Of a stretch of DNA of 64,000 nucleotides, positions 22,218-34,192 are shown one piece after another (position 1 is the stretch's first letter; the number at the start of each line of letters is the position of its first letter). This DNA comes from Rheum nobile (lineage: Eukaryota > Streptophyta > Magnoliopsida > Caryophyllales > Polygonaceae). The notes under the pieces are model-generated. The model ran no database searches and had not been told where the DNA came from. It was given only the letters and a program-made list of their open reading frames with translations. The translations under genes were made by a program, and so were the position numbers. Location: positions 868,001-932,000 of the forward strand of contig WOAB01000226.1 in the NCBI GenBank assembly GCA_027886185.1. The letters are read 5' to 3'.

Positions 22218-23760
22218 ATGCGAAGAGTCCTGAGCGCTAATAATCTCAATGACTTTGATCCCGAACCTGAGCGTACTTTTCGCTTAAGAAGAAGGCAACA
22301 ACGTGAAATTAGAGTGCAAGAGATGGCTGGTAGAGGGAACGGTGGCTTGTTGGGTAATGAAGATCAGCCATGTATGACTCTTGGTGATTATGTGATGCCC
22401 GATCACCGAGGTCAAGTTTCTGGTGTGGTTCCACCTCCAGTGCAAGCTCGTAACTTCGAGCTCAAACCGTCTTTGATCAACATGGTTCAACAGAATCAGT
22501 TTGGAGGTTTGACTTCTGAGAACCCGCACCTACATCTGGCCACTTTCACTGAGTTGATGGACACTGTGAAGATCCATGAAGTGAGCCAAGATGCGCTCTT
22601 CTTGCGAGCATTTTCGTTCTCTCTACGTGATAGGGCCAAGTCTTGGTTCAAGGCCTTACCTCAAGGCTCTATTACCACTTGGGATGAGTTAGCCAAGGCA
22701 TTTCTCAACAAGTACTTCCCACCTAAGAAGACAACTGAGATGAGAAATCAAATTCTTGCTTTCAAGATGAAAGATGACGAGTCTCTTTATGAAGGTTGGG
22801 AGAGATTTAAAGAGTTATTGATGTTGTGCCCTCATCACGGGCAAGAGAAATGGACCTTGCTACATGTCTTCTACAACGCTGTTGATAGTTCAACTCGACT
22901 AATTATTGATGCTTCAGCTGTTGGTAGAATTATGGCAATGGAGGTTGATGGAGCTTGGGATTTGATTGAGAACACTGCTCATCACTCTCATTATTACAGT
23001 GATGCTCGCTTAACTTCAAAGAAACCAGCAGGGATGTATGAGGTGCATTCTGAAACGCACCAACAAGCTCAAATGGATGCTTTGTCACAAGAGGCTGAAT
23101 TTGTTGGTTCAGAAGTCTCAAGGGCAGGGTGCAAGGTCATCCACTCAGGCTGCATCTGGTGTAGCTTGTCAGTTTTGTGGAGAGGATGACCATACTATTT
23201 CTTCGAGTCAACTTTTTGCTGCTCAAGGTGACACCCAATGAGAGGCAAACTACATGAACAACTTCAATCGGGGTCCTAGGAATGATCCATATTCCAACAC
23301 TTACAACCCCGGTTGGAGGAATTGTCCCAATTTCTCATATGGGAACAACCAAGTTGCTCAAAGACAACCTCTTGGGTTCCAACAAAGAGCTCCTCCACCT
23401 CAAAATCAAGAACGTGCCCAACCGTCTAAGGATTCCAAGCTTGACATGATAATGAAAGAGCTTCAGACCATGAGCAAGATATTGAAGAATCATGATAGCT
23501 TGCATGCTCAATATGTTTTGAATGCTCCTAGACCCCAAGGTCAGCTTCCAGGTCAAACTGAGGCAAATCCAAAAGGGCAAATCAATATTGTGTCCTTGAG
23601 GAGTGGGAGACAACTTGAAGATCCTAAGGCTGTGGATCTTAAGCAAAAGGGCAAGGCTGTTGAAGAGCCCGAAGAAATAGTGATCCAAGAGAAGGAGCAA
23701 GAGGAAGTGCCCAAATATGTGCCACCACCACCTTTCAAGCCTCCTCTTCCTTTCCCATAA
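22218..23760 (+). pseudogene. Athila-type Gag, frameshifted
   Basis: The frame opens at 22218 with MRRVLSANNLNDFDPEPERT and contains the gag core (FELKPSLINMVQQNQFGG, ENPHLHLATF, AKSWFKALPQGSITTWDEL, KYFPPKKTTEMR). Near 23125 the frame shifts; the next frame holds a decayed zinc knuckle (CQFCGEDDHTISS, last Cys lost) and ends at a TGA near 23239. Gag then resumes at 23254 (NNFNRGPRNDPYSNTYNPGW, a typical Athila/Tat segment) through a Pro/Gln/Glu-rich tail to TAA 23758-23760. The protein would form the particle. Confidence 0.85.
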
Positions 23761-23802
23761 AGGAGGGCTCAAGCTCAGTTGGATCAATAATTTGGTAGAT
23801 TT

Positions 23803-26800
23803 GTGGAGGTGTTGAAAAAGCTCTACATCAACATTCTCTTCATCGATGCTCTAAAGCAAATGCCAACATATGTGAAATTCTTGAAGGAGATCCTCTCCAA
23901 CAAAAGGAAGTTGGATGAGTACCAATCCGTTTCTTTGAGCCAAGAGTGCAGCGCTCTCATTCAAAATAAATTGCCTTCTAAGCTTGAAGATCCGGGTAGT
24001 TTCAGTGTTCCTATGGTGATTGGGAAGTGCACATACCACGCCTTGTGTGATTTAGGGGCTAGTGTGAGTATCATTCCGCTCTCTATATGCAAGAAGCTTG
24101 ACTTGGGAGAGCCAAGACCGATAAAGATGACTCTCTTCATGGCTGATAGATCCACAACGCATCCGATAGGTATTTTGGAGGACATTCCCGTACAAATTGG
24201 TAAGTTCTACATTCCTGTAGATTTCATTGTCCTAGATATTGAGGCTGATTTTCTTGTTCCAATTATATTGGGAAGACCCTTTCTAGCTACTACAGGTACT
24301 CTTATTGATGTAAAACATGGTGTTCTTTCCTTTACTATTGGGGATGCGAAAATTGAATTTAATTTTTCTAAAGCTATCAAACAGCCTACTTTTGAAGATG
24401 ATGTGTCCAGGTTAGATGTAGTTGATAATGCAACTCAGGAATCCTTGATGGCTGTTATTACTAAAGATCCTTTGTATTTTTGCTTGACGGAAAGTGTGAC
24501 TCAAGCTGAAAATCTAGAGCTACTTGCTGATGTGCTCTTTGATTTGGTGTCCACTAAAGAGTTGCCTGAGGCCATGGTTGAGGCCCTTACAAGAGAAGAT
24601 CTTATTCCTAAGGAGGAGACTAAAGAGGCACCAAAGGTGGAGTTGAAGTCACTTCCATCTAATTTGAGGTATGAGTTCCTTGGACCTAATTCAACCTATC
24701 CGGTGATTGTCAATGCTAGTTTAAGTGATTGTGAAATTGAGAAATTGTTGCATAAACTTAAATTGCATAGAGGAGCCATTGGATATTCTATTGATGATTT
24801 AAAAGGAATTAGTCCATCAATGTGCATGCATAGGATTTTAATGGAAGATGATCATAAACCCTCCATTGAGCATCAAAGAAGACTTAATCCTATCATGAAA
24901 GAAGTAGTGAAAAAAGAAGTGGTGAAATTATTAGATGCAAGCATTATTTATCCTATTTCTGATAGTGCATGGGTTAGTCCTGTTCATGTTGTGCCTAAGA
25001 AAGGGGGAATGACTGTGGTGAAGAATGAAAAGAATGAATTGATTCCTACTAGGACAGTCACGGGTTGGAGGATGTGCATTGACTATAGGAAATTGAACAA
25101 AGCCACTAGAAAAGATCATTTCCCACTCCCCTTCATTGATCAAATGCTAGAAAGGTTAGCCAAGCATTCACACTTTTGTTATTTGGATGGTTATAGTGGA
25201 TTCTTTCAAATCCTTATTCATCCTGATGACCAGGAGAAGACCACTTTCACATGCCCTTATGGCACATTGCATATAGGAGAATGCCATTTGGTTTATGTAA
25301 TGCACCGGGTACCTTTTAAAGATGCATGATGGCTATATTTTCTGACTTGATTGAGGATATCATGGAGGTTTTCATGGATGATTTCTCCGTGTATGGTACT
25401 TCTTTTGATGCTTGCTTGTCTAACTTGTCTCGAGTTTTGCAGCAGTGTGAGGAAGTAAACCTTGTATTGAATTGGGAAAAATGTCATTTCATGGTAAGTG
25501 AAGGAATTGTGTTAGGACACTTGGTTTCTGACCGTGGAATTGAGGTTGACAGGGCCAAGATTGAGATTATAGAGAAGATGTCACCTCCAACTTCGGTCAA
25601 GGGCATAAGAAGCTTTCTTGGACATGCTGGGTTCTATAGAAGGTTCATTAAGGATTTCTCCAAAATCTCTAAACCTCTTACTAACTTGCTCATGAAGGAT
25701 GCTTCCTTTGAATTTTCAAAGGAATGTCTGGATGCTTTTTGCAGGTTGAAGGAGGCTTTGATTTCAGCTCCTATCATGCAACCTCCTGATTGGGATCTTC
25801 CTTTTGAACTTATGTGTGATGCCAGCGATTATGTTGTAGGGGCTGTTCTAGGCCAAAGGAAGGACAAGAAGCTACATGCTATCTACTATGCTAGTAGAAC
25901 TCTTGATGAAGCTCAAGTGAATTATGCTACCACTGAGAAAGAGTTGCTTGCTATAATATTTGCTTTTGAGAAGTTCAGGTCCTATTTGGTGGGTGCCAAA
26001 GTTATTGTCTATACTGATCATGCTGCTATCAGGTATCTCTTGAGTAAGAAGGAGGCCAAGCCTAGACTGATTCGTTGGATTCTTCTTCTTCAAGAGTTTG
26101 ACTTAGAGATTAGAGACAAAAAGGGCACATAGAATTTGGTTGCTGATCATCTTTCTAGGTTGACTCAAGAATAGTTGGAGTGCACTAAAGATGAGCCCCC
26201 TATTGATGATTCATTCCCCGACGACCATCTTTTCAGGGTCACTAATGAAGTCTTGAAACTTGCAAATTCGAGGATGCCGTGGTTTGCTGATTTTGTCAAC
26301 TACTTGGTTTGCAATGAGTTACCTCCTAAGCTATCATTCCAACAAAAGAAGAAATTTATGTCAGATGTTCGACATTATTTTTGGGATGAGCCATTGCTTT
26401 TCAAGAGGTGTGCTGATGGAGTTATTAGAAGATTTATCCCTGAGGAGGAGGTAGAGAGTGTTATCACTCATTGTCATTCTCTACCATGTGGAGGTCATGC
26501 TAGTTCCTCAAAGACAACCACCAAGATCTTAAATTCAGCTCTCTATTGGCCTTCTATGTTTAAGGATGTGCACCGCTTCATTGCTTCATGTGATGCATGT
26601 CAACGTACGGGGAACATTTCTAGGAGGAATGAGATGCCTATTAATAACATCCAAGAGGTTGAGATTTTTGATGTATGGGGAGTTGATTTCATGGGACCTT
26701 TTTCGTCGTCCTACTCTAACAAGTACATCCTTGTGGCGGTTGATTATGTGTCTAAATGGGTTGAAGCTATTGCCTCTCCAACAAATGACTCAAGGGTGGT

Positions 26801-27510
26801 GTCTAAGTTCTTCAACAAAGTGATTTTTCCAAGATTTGGGACACCAAGAGTTGTGATTAGTGATGAAAGATAACATTTCATTGAGAGGAAGTTTGAGGCT
26901 ATGCTGAAGAAGTATGGGGTAACACACAAGATTGCCACCGCATATAACCCTCAAACAAGTGGTCAAGTTGAGGTTTCAAACCGGGAGATCAAGAGTATCT
27001 TGGAGAAGACGGTTTCCCAATCCCGAAAGGATTGGTCTATGAAGCTTGATGATGCTCTTTGGGCTTATAGGACAGCATTCAAAACTCCTATTGGCACTTC
27101 ACCGTTCCGGCTAGTGTATGGGAAGTCTTGTCATCTCCCGGTCGAGTTAGAGCATAAAGCTTATTGGGCGATTAAATTGTTCAACTATGACATGAAAGCA
27201 GCCGGTGAGAAGAGGATGTTGCAATTGCAAGAGTTGGAGGAGTTGAGGTTGGATGCTTATGAGAATGCTCGGATCTACAAGGAGAGAACTAAGAGATGGC
27301 ATGACAAGCATATTGTGCCTAGAGAGTTTCATGAAGATGATCTTGTCTTGCTATTCAACTCTCGGTTGAGACTCTTTCCGGGCAAGCTAAGATCGAGATG
27401 GAGTGGTCTGTTCCAAGTGTGAAAGGTGTACCCACATGGTGCTATTGAGATATGGAGCGAAGAGACGGGGCAATTCAAGGTGAATGGACAACGCTTAAAG
27501 AAATACATCG
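23803..27510 (+). pseudogene. Athila-type Pol: protease, RT, RNase H, integrase, several stops
   Basis: Protease active site CDLGASVSIIP is near 24045-24077. RT runs from ISDSAWVSPVHVVPKKGG through GWRMCIDYRKLNK to VFMDDFSVYG (the catalytic DD, about 25368-25398). RNase H has LMCDASDYVVGAVLG and VYTDHAAIRYLLS. Integrase has the HHCC finger (HCHSLPCGGH ... CDACQR), DFMGPF, VVISDE and NREIKSILEK, with FHEDDLVLLF near the end. Damage: a 1-bp loss near 25267, CAA to TAA at 25317, TAG in place of GAG before NLVADHLSRL (about 26130), TAA at 26871, and a stop after WSGLFQV (27420). There is no chromodomain, as expected for this lineage. Confidence 0.9.
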
Positions 27511-27649
27511 TCGGTGGTCCATTTGAGAAGGTTGCTTCTCTCTATCTTGACCCGAGCCACTAGGAAGGTATGGAAGGTCAAGCTAATGACCTTAAACAAG
27601 CGCTGGATGGGAGGCAACTCATCAGGTATGTTTTCTTCTTCTAAAAAAA

Positions 27650-28472
27650 AATGGAGGAAAGCTTCAGGAAACTCGGTCGAGTTTTCGACCGAGTTGTCCC
27701 GACAGAAAGAAACTCGGCCCAGAACTCGACCGAGTTCTGGACCGAGTTTCAATATGTCTGCTGCCTTCAAAAAATAGAAAAAAAATGCCAAAACTCGGTC
27801 CGAGTTCCTCTTTCCCTTCCTTCCTTCCTTCCTTCTTTTCTTTCTCCCTTTCATTTTCCCTATTTCCCAGCCCTTCCCCCACCACCACTGCTCCACCGCC
27901 TCGCCACTGTTCTCCTGCCACTGTGCTGTGAGCCGTTGTTGCTCCTCTGCGCGCTGCTGCCCGCTACCCCCTTCTCCCACCGCCTTATCTCATCTCCTTC
28001 AGCAGCCATCAACTCCGACCGCTGCTCCGCCAGCCCGCAAACCACCTCGCACCCATCCGGCGAGCACCCATTGCCACCACACCCTTTGAAGACTTGATTT
28101 GGTACAATTTCTCCCCTTTTTGGCTTAATTGATTTCTAGGGTTTTAATGCTAAATTGATGAAATTGCTTGCTTGGGGATGAATATTGGTTAAATTGAGGG
28201 TTTTTGCTGGTTAGATTACCTTGATTTGTGCCTTAACTTTGCTAGACAAAATTTTATGCGCAGGGATTTCGTGTCAAGTTGAACCTTGAGTTGAATTTGT
28301 CGTTTTGTCCACGTGTGAAATCATTGTCTAGCTTTATTTAATTTCTTGAGGGGCTTTGTTGGCAAACTTTGTGCTATTTTTGTTGGTCGTCCTTGCCGGG
28401 ACGACGTATTTGTGGCTTTGCCTTGCCTTGGTGTTGCTTGTCTCTTTGTGTGTAGGTACCCGGATTTGAGCC
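27650..28472. other. Spacer between pol and the third frame, with AACTCGG-type palindromes
   Basis: 27662-27750 carries AACTCGGTCGAG / CTCGACCGAGTT palindromes like those in the LTR repeats. A pyrimidine-rich (TTCC)n tract lies near 27816-27845. I see no gene. The last ~350 bp is AT-rich and may be the leader of the downstream frame. Confidence 0.6.
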
Positions 28473-29699
28473 ATGTCTTCCAAACGACAAAAGAAAGCGT
28501 CTACGTCCTCCTCTAGGCCTCTTCCTCTTCCTACTCGTGTTGGGGAGGACTCTCCCGAGTCCCTTAATATAAACTTCACATTGAACAAACACTTTGCTCA
28601 GTTCGAGAAAATCAAGAAGAGGAAGTTGATCCCCACTCGGTATCTTGATTTCGAGTTGCTAGATGCTTTGGATATCCGGGGTGATGTTGAGTGGTTGGCC
28701 GGGCGTTTGGGTTGGACGGAATTCATTAATCTTCAGGAACCGACCTATAAGGGCCTCACTCTGGAATTTCTCAGCACTTTTGAATCCCAGGTCATGAAAG
28801 GCCAAAGATGCACAGAGGGACTTTGCACATTCCGTCTTAGGAACGATGACAAGGAACTAGATTTGGACACTGCTAATGAGATATTCGGTTTTCCTGTCAT
28901 CACAGATGAGTGGGTTCCTCGGGGAGAGAGCAGAGCTGATTTCTGTCGCACTTGGGAGTTTTGGCAAGAGATTGGATCAGGGACCTATGATGCTGCAAGG
29001 ACAAAGGCCTCAAGCATTAGCAATCCGACCCTTCGTATTCTTCATCGGTTCATGGCACACAATATTTTTGGCTGCGGTGATGGTGGTGAGAACAATGCCA
29101 CCAAGAAAGAGGTCATAGTCCTATGTGCGGCCTTGTATGCCTATGCAATAAATTCTACTGGTTTCATGTTGGGTCATTTGAGTTTGGTGAGCAATAAGGC
29201 GGCTCGTGCCATTGCTATTGGTGGGTTGGTGACTCGCTTAGCTCGGCATTTCGACATTAATTTGGACAGACGCCGAGATGGTATTCCCCCACAGCCCATT
29301 GGCTTTTCGTTGCTCAACAATATGAAGTTGATTTACTAGTATCATAACACTTGGTATTGGGCACTTCCATCGGGTGAGCGACTACTCCGTCTCCCTAATC
29401 CCGAGCGGACTTCGCTCCAACAAAAGGCTAATTGGAAAGTCGCTCCCCTTCGCCATGATCCCTCTCATGACCAGTTGAAGGTTGGTCCACCCGCCCCAAT
29501 GAACGATCCCATAGAAGATGAAGAAGCGGGGGATGAGGAGGATGATGATGATGATGAGTATGACCCAGCTGTTGAGGGTCCACATGGTCGTGATCCGCAC
29601 TTGTATGCTTTGCTTGAGTCTATGCAGCGGGAAATGACTGCCCAGTTTTCAACCTTGAATACCCGCATCGACCAATTGAGTGATAAGTTTGATGACTAG
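28473..29699 (+). pseudogene. Athila ORF1-type protein (third reading frame), one nonsense stop
   Basis: The frame is open from MSSKRQKKASTSSSRPLPLP to a TAG at 29337 and continues in frame to 29699 (409 codons in all). Motifs include RYLDFELLDALDIRGDVEWL, TYKGLTLEFLSTFE, FPVITDEWVPRGESR and RILHRFMAHNIFG; the tail has an acidic run (DEEDDDDDEYD) and a short coiled-coil-like end. This matches the ATHILA ORF-1 family (PF03078-type) in place, size and style. The function is not established; it has been compared with an envelope-like gene but I see no signal peptide or clear membrane segment here. Confidence 0.75.
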
Positions 29700-31140
29700 C
29701 ACGCTTCCGGGTGGCGACCCGAACCTCCACTACCTCCACAAGAGTAGTTTCATTGTGAGTACCTTCTCTTCCTTAACTTTTACTCTCTACATTGGGAGCA
29801 ATGTAGGTTTTAAGCTTGGGGGAGGGGAGTATTTTCATTTTGCATTGCATGTAGTTTGCATGATTAGTTGCATTTTTGCTTGCATTTGAATTTTTGTGTT
29901 AGTTTCCCTTTTGTGTTAGTTGCATATTTGCCCTGTTTGATCCTTTGTGGGTTCTTATAACAGTACATGTACCATGAATCCTCTTGATATGCTTTAGCTG
30001 TTAATATTGCAACCGCATGGTGGATGTGATATGATTGATCAAACCTACGACAATGACCTGAGTATGTGGACTTTGACTAAGATACGTTAGAACTGACACT
30101 CTAGACAAATGTCCTGGTGAGCTTGTTGGCCTTTCTTAGACTACATTTGCAAAAGTCCTCTCGTTTTCTCCATGTGTGTGAACTCTCTTTGTGTGCTAAC
30201 TCTAAAACTTGCATTAATATCTTCTTTGAGGCCACGCTTATGACTTATGCGCATGACATTAATAGGATTGAGGCATTGTTTTTATTAACCATTTTCATCT
30301 TGGCCACCCTATGCGTGTATCCTTTGCTTGAAGCTCGTTGTGCCTTATTGCCCTTTTATTTTGGAAGCTCCACAAAAAGCATACCGAGCCTATAAGTTCA
30401 TCCTTCCCATCCGGGGATTAGGATAGTTGAATTGTTGTTGCTAGAGTGGATTTTAGCCAATCTTGGGGGAGGTTTCATATATGGTGGTTAGAAATGTGTA
30501 TAAATTTGTAATGTGTCTCCGTTCCTTGTTTCTTCTTAGGCTTCTTCTTCTGGAAAAAAAAATAAAATAAAAGAAAATAAAAAAGAAGAAGAAGAAGCAA
30601 TTAAATAAAAGGAAGGAGACCATATCGTATGTAAGGGTTAAGTTGTATGGGTTTAATGGTTGAAATTCAATTAAAGGTTATTTTCGCTTGGTGTTGTCCT
30701 GGTAAGATCCTCTTCCCCGGATTTAGCTCCTCATGGCCTAAATATTCCTATGCCCTATGTTATACCTTGGCCCCATTACAACCTTGGAAAAGCCCTCATG
30801 ATTTTTGTTGTGTGCATGGTCTTTAGTGGTAGAGATTAAGAACACTGTTGCAAGTTTATGGTAGTTAGCATTCAAAGTTGAGAATTGATATTGAGTGAAA
30901 TACATGCCTAAACACATGAGTGTGAATGACTTATTTTTTATTCTGGTAAGGTCTAGAGTGGAGGAACTGATCGTACTCTTGTCGTTGATTGAGAAGCATG
31001 CTAGGACGGAATTTGTCGTTTGTTTGGCCTTTCATGGTTATTGTTCATATGTCTTTTGGATAGAAACAGCTGTTGCATTTTCTGTGGACTCATCGTCATG
31101 TGCTTGCTTGGGACAAGCAAGGTTCAAGCCTTGGGGATTT
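29700..31140. other. Athila 3' non-coding region
   Basis: AT-rich with only short frames. It contains an A-rich tract at 30555-30600 and ends in GCCTTGGGGATTT immediately before the 3' LTR, a weak purine tract that may prime plus-strand synthesis. The small open frames at 30117 and 30895 show nothing I recognise. Confidence 0.6.
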
Positions 31141-32781
31141 TGATAGCATGCATTTAGGCTAGTTTAGATCATGTTTATTTCTTCTAAATAGGTTCGTTTT
31201 GCTTCTTTTTATTTTAGTTTTATTTGATTTTCATAGAATTCATAGTGTTCGGAATCTACTCTTGTGTTTTTCTGATTTCAGGATCGTTTGGTGGCGGTTT
31301 TGAAGATTACGAGCTATAATGTGAAGATGTTCGAGGGGATGGCTCGAAGGGATGGTGCCAAGGTCGAAATACAAGTGACAAGGAGAAGGCTTGACTAAGA
31401 GATCAATCGAGGAGAAAACAGACGACAACTCGGTCCACAACTCGGCCGAGTTGTGGACCGTGTCAGCGAACTCGGTCGAGCTATGAAGATCAAAGAAAAC
31501 AGACGACAACTCGGTCCACAACTCGGCCGAGTTGTGGACCGTGTCAGCGAACTCGGTCGAGCTATGAAGATCAAAGAAAACAGACGACAACTCGGTCCAC
31601 AACTCGGCCGAGTTGTGGACCGTGTCAGCGAACTCGGTCGAGCTATGAAGATCAAGGAAAACAGACGACAACTCGGTCCACAACTCAGCCGAGTTGTAGA
31701 CCGAGTCATCGAACTCGGTCGAGCTACTGAAGAGGAAGGAAACCAGATCACAACTCGGTCCACAACTCGGCCGAGTTGTGGACCGAGTCAGGGTTCGTAA
31801 CGTTTTCTTCCTCTGCTGAAACGCCTACAGCTCATTATTTATCAGATTTGTGGATGATGCGTTTTGGAGGCTATGATTCTCTGAACTTAGACACTCTCTA
31901 AAAAACCCTAGTTGTGTTTTGGTTGAGTTTTCTTGAAGATTGGAGATTGTTCTTGGATTCAAATAAGTATTTCTCTTCTTTTTACCTATTTGAATGATTT
32001 CTCTGATTCATATAATGTTTTTGATTCATTCTCCAAGCATGCTAGGCTAAACCCCTTTTATTTAGGATTGGGGTGATCCCAATAATGAATTGGTAGACTT
32101 ACAAATTGTGTTTTTCTGAATTGGTAGCATGTGTTCTTGTTTGATTCAATTCTAGGGTTCATATTGCTATTGGTAATTTATCAATTAGAATTCTTTTAGG
32201 TTGAGTCTGAAAGGAAAAACCTAATGAATGAATTAGACAAGGTATGAGTCTGAAAAGAGATTACTATTGTTGGAATTACTAAGAATTGAACCTGAATAAA
32301 CTTGTTTGTTCTTGCGGAGTTCTAAGTTATCATAGAAACCCTAGGTTAGTCTGGAATTAGCGGAGCAGGAAAGTGAATGTTAACCCGGTTTTATCCTAGA
32401 TTCTAAGTGCTCAAGGGGTCTAAATTTGATTAGCTTTGCGCGACATCGATTGTTAGTTGGAGTTTAAATAGATCTACTATTGTCTGAAAGGAGTTAGTAG
32501 AGATATTTGATAACTTACCGTCAAACGAGTTCATGCTATTCTAAGATAAACACACATAAGTTTACCAAGACATTGTTGTGCGGATCATTAATCCTAGATA
32601 TTTTTCATCCTTTGAATTTACTTATATTTGCAATACTTATTTTTTAGTTTAATCAAACAAATCTTTCTTACGGCTTAACTTACCAGTTTAGTTACAAAAG
32701 ATATTATATTGTCCTCGTGGGAACGACACTTGAACAGCTATAACTGACCCATACACTCGTGGATAGGTTTTCGCCACATCA
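31141..32781 (+). repeat. Athila 3' LTR, 1641 bp
   Basis: TGATAGCATG ... CGCCACATCA, matching the 5' LTR throughout apart from scattered substitutions, two extra 81-bp units, and absence of the solo LTR. The uninterrupted site reads GGAGTTTAAATAGATCT where the 5' LTR has the insertion. Confidence 0.95.
31427..31790. repeat. 81-bp tandem repeats with 28-bp palindrome, 5 copies (3' LTR)
   Basis: Copies start at 31427, 31508, 31589, 31670 and 31752. The first three are almost identical; the fourth and fifth are more diverged (AACTCAGCCGAG in the fourth). Each palindrome is GGTCCACAACTCGG plus complement. Confidence 0.95.
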
Positions 32782-33020
32782 GTGTCCTCCTTCACCGTAC
32801 CGGTGTCAACCTCTCCTCTGAGCAGTAGTAAGCTCAGCCGGCACCATTCCTCCGCCGCCCTTTCCAGCGCTACTCTCCCCGTCGCCGCTTGACCCTTCTC
32901 CGATGGGGACGACGGCAACCTTAGCCTTATCTTTACTTCCATCTGCCACGTGGGTTGCCTTCCAACGTTAACAGTCTCATCAAGCAACTGTTGTGCCGCT
33001 TTCGAATACTTTGACCCCAT
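32782..33020 (-). pseudogene. Captured fragment of a BEL1-like homeobox gene (POX/SKY region)
   Basis: On the minus strand from ATG 33020 the frame reads MGSKYSKAAQQLLDETVNVG, which fits the SKY box opening the POX domain of plant BELL homeodomain proteins (pattern SKYLKAAQELLDEVVNVG). The frame then drifts, and in the +1 frame near 32840 GGMVPAELTTAQRR resembles the next conserved block (LSAAERQE). So the fragment is frameshifted and ends at the Athila insertion. No homeodomain is present. It lies within the outer Pack-MULE and is most likely a transduplicated piece rather than a working gene. Confidence 0.7.
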
Positions 33021-33300
33021 AATTTACGCTCGGTACTCTGCCTCCGGCGACCAAGTTCGTCACCGTAGAGGCCGAAGTTGGAGTCCGGCTCATAACTGGC
33101 CTCGTTGCGGTCTTATATATGCGGTGAAGAGTTGTTGAGGCTCGGGGAAAGCCCTCCCTCAGATGGATGTCAGATTCCAGTCGGAGAACCCTAAATCCAT
33201 TAAAAAAACAAATCTAGTCCCAAAATCAACAAATCCGTTTAGGGCACCTCTGAGATGGATGCTTAGAGGAGAGGTCGGCATCAACACCGGTGAAGGAGGA
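33021..33300. other. Body of outer Pack-MULE upstream of the BELL fragment
   Basis: Moderately GC-rich, with no convincing frame. It may be the captured 5' region of the BELL-like gene; a TATATA-like site (33111-33120) is visible. Confidence 0.4.
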
Positions 33301-33483
33301 CCGCCGGCGGGGTAAAGGAGAAGGGGATGGAAGAGGTCTGCGAGAGGGGTGAAAAGAGAAAGGAGAATCGGGAGGGGAGGCTGGGGGTTAATTTTTGGTT
33401 TATTTTTTTTAGGCTTACACTAGCGGAACAGTTAAACTATTTTGCCTTATCTCAGGTATCATGCGAAAAAACCGATATCTTAT

Positions 33484-33919
33484 TTATTGATTTTCATTTT
33501 ATTATTCGTATCTCAATTTTTAATGTGAATGGATTCAACTATTTTAATTTCATAGATAAGTACATATAATCAATTTTCTTACGTCTATACAAAATTTCGG
33601 TTTTTATGACTGTTTCTACATATTAATTTAGATGATTAATTATATATTAGTTTTTATGTAAGTGTATTTAATTCATGATTTTCAAGATATCAACATCTAT
33701 TGAAACTTTGAACTGTGATAAGAGTATATTACTATATATATGCTGACTTTTTTTAGTCTTATTCGTGAGAAATTGCATTTTCACCAAGAAATTTATAAAT
33801 TCATATCTCTAAGAAAATATATTTCAAAGTTATATATTTTGATTTTCAAAAGAAGTCATAAATAAAATCATATAGATTTATTTTACACAATGATAATATT
33901 TTAAAAAAATACTACTTTT
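33484..33919. other. AT-rich intergenic stretch
   Basis: Nothing recognisable; no frame longer than 60 codons with content. Confidence 0.6.
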
Positions 33920-33929
33920 CATCACAAGA

Positions 33930-34192
33930 GTGCGGTTCCGGTGCGGAGCACTCTTCCCGTGCGGACGTACGGACATGCACTATAGGGCCTTATTTGTGCA
34001 CTTTTGGGCCTTATTTGTGCACTTTTGCAAAATTTTTAAAAAATGCTTAGAAAAAAATTTGGAAAAGAAATTTTTTTTTATTTTTTTTTTGAAAAAGTGC
34101 ACAAATAAGACGTTAAAGTGCACAAATAAGACCCAAAAGTGCATGCTCCGCACGTCCGCACGAGAAGAGTGCTCCGCATATGATCCAAACTC
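33930..34192. mobile_element. MITE, 263 bp, long inverted repeats
   Basis: The arms pair around GTGCGGAGCACTCTTC, CGTGCGGACGT and TTATTTGTGCACTTT for about 100 bp each. It is flanked by the identical 10-mer TTCATCACAA (33920-33929 and 34193-34202), consistent with a 9-10 bp target duplication. Each arm also contains a small direct repeat (TTATTTGTGCACTTT twice). Confidence 0.85.

Larger units (their letters stand above)
18212..32781 (+). mobile_element. Athila-type Ty3/gypsy retrotransposon, degenerate
   Basis: LTRs at 18212-22090 (with an insertion) and 31141-32781 start TGATAGCATG and end CGCCACATCA. A primer-binding site matching tRNA-Asp follows the 5' LTR. Gag, protease, RT, RNase H and integrase are in order, followed by an extra reading frame of the Athila ORF1 type (28473-29699). 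The inserted site can be rebuilt from the opposite arm of the outer Pack-MULE (GGTC|CTCCTTCACC). Flanking 5-mers TGGTC and GTGTC are an imperfect duplication. Several nonsense and frameshift changes show it cannot move on its own. Confidence 0.9.
16229..33474. mobile_element. Outer Pack-MULE (originally about 1 kb), expanded by nested insertions
   Basis: A perfect 9-bp target duplication, ATATCTTAT, lies at 16220-16228 and 33475-33483. The termini begin CGAATTTTTTGCATGGTATC and, reversed, CGGTTTTTTCGCATGATACC; both continue CTGAGATAAGGCAAAAT. With the insertions at 16326-17549, 17622-18121 and 18212-32781 removed, the two arms continue to match (GTAAGCTT then an A run, CTCCCGATTCTCCTTTC, CTCTCGCAGACCTC, GGTCCTCCTTCACC) for over 200 bp. 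About 0.94 kb is the element's own sequence. The body holds a piece of a BEL1-like gene (32782-33020). Confidence 0.8.

Noticed and set aside
27495..27980. Minus-strand frame rich in Lys/Arg/Gly
   Set aside because: It comes from pyrimidine-rich spacer DNA of the Athila element read in reverse.
29700..31140. An envelope gene downstream of the Athila third frame
   Set aside because: Only short frames without signal peptide, membrane segment or conserved motif.
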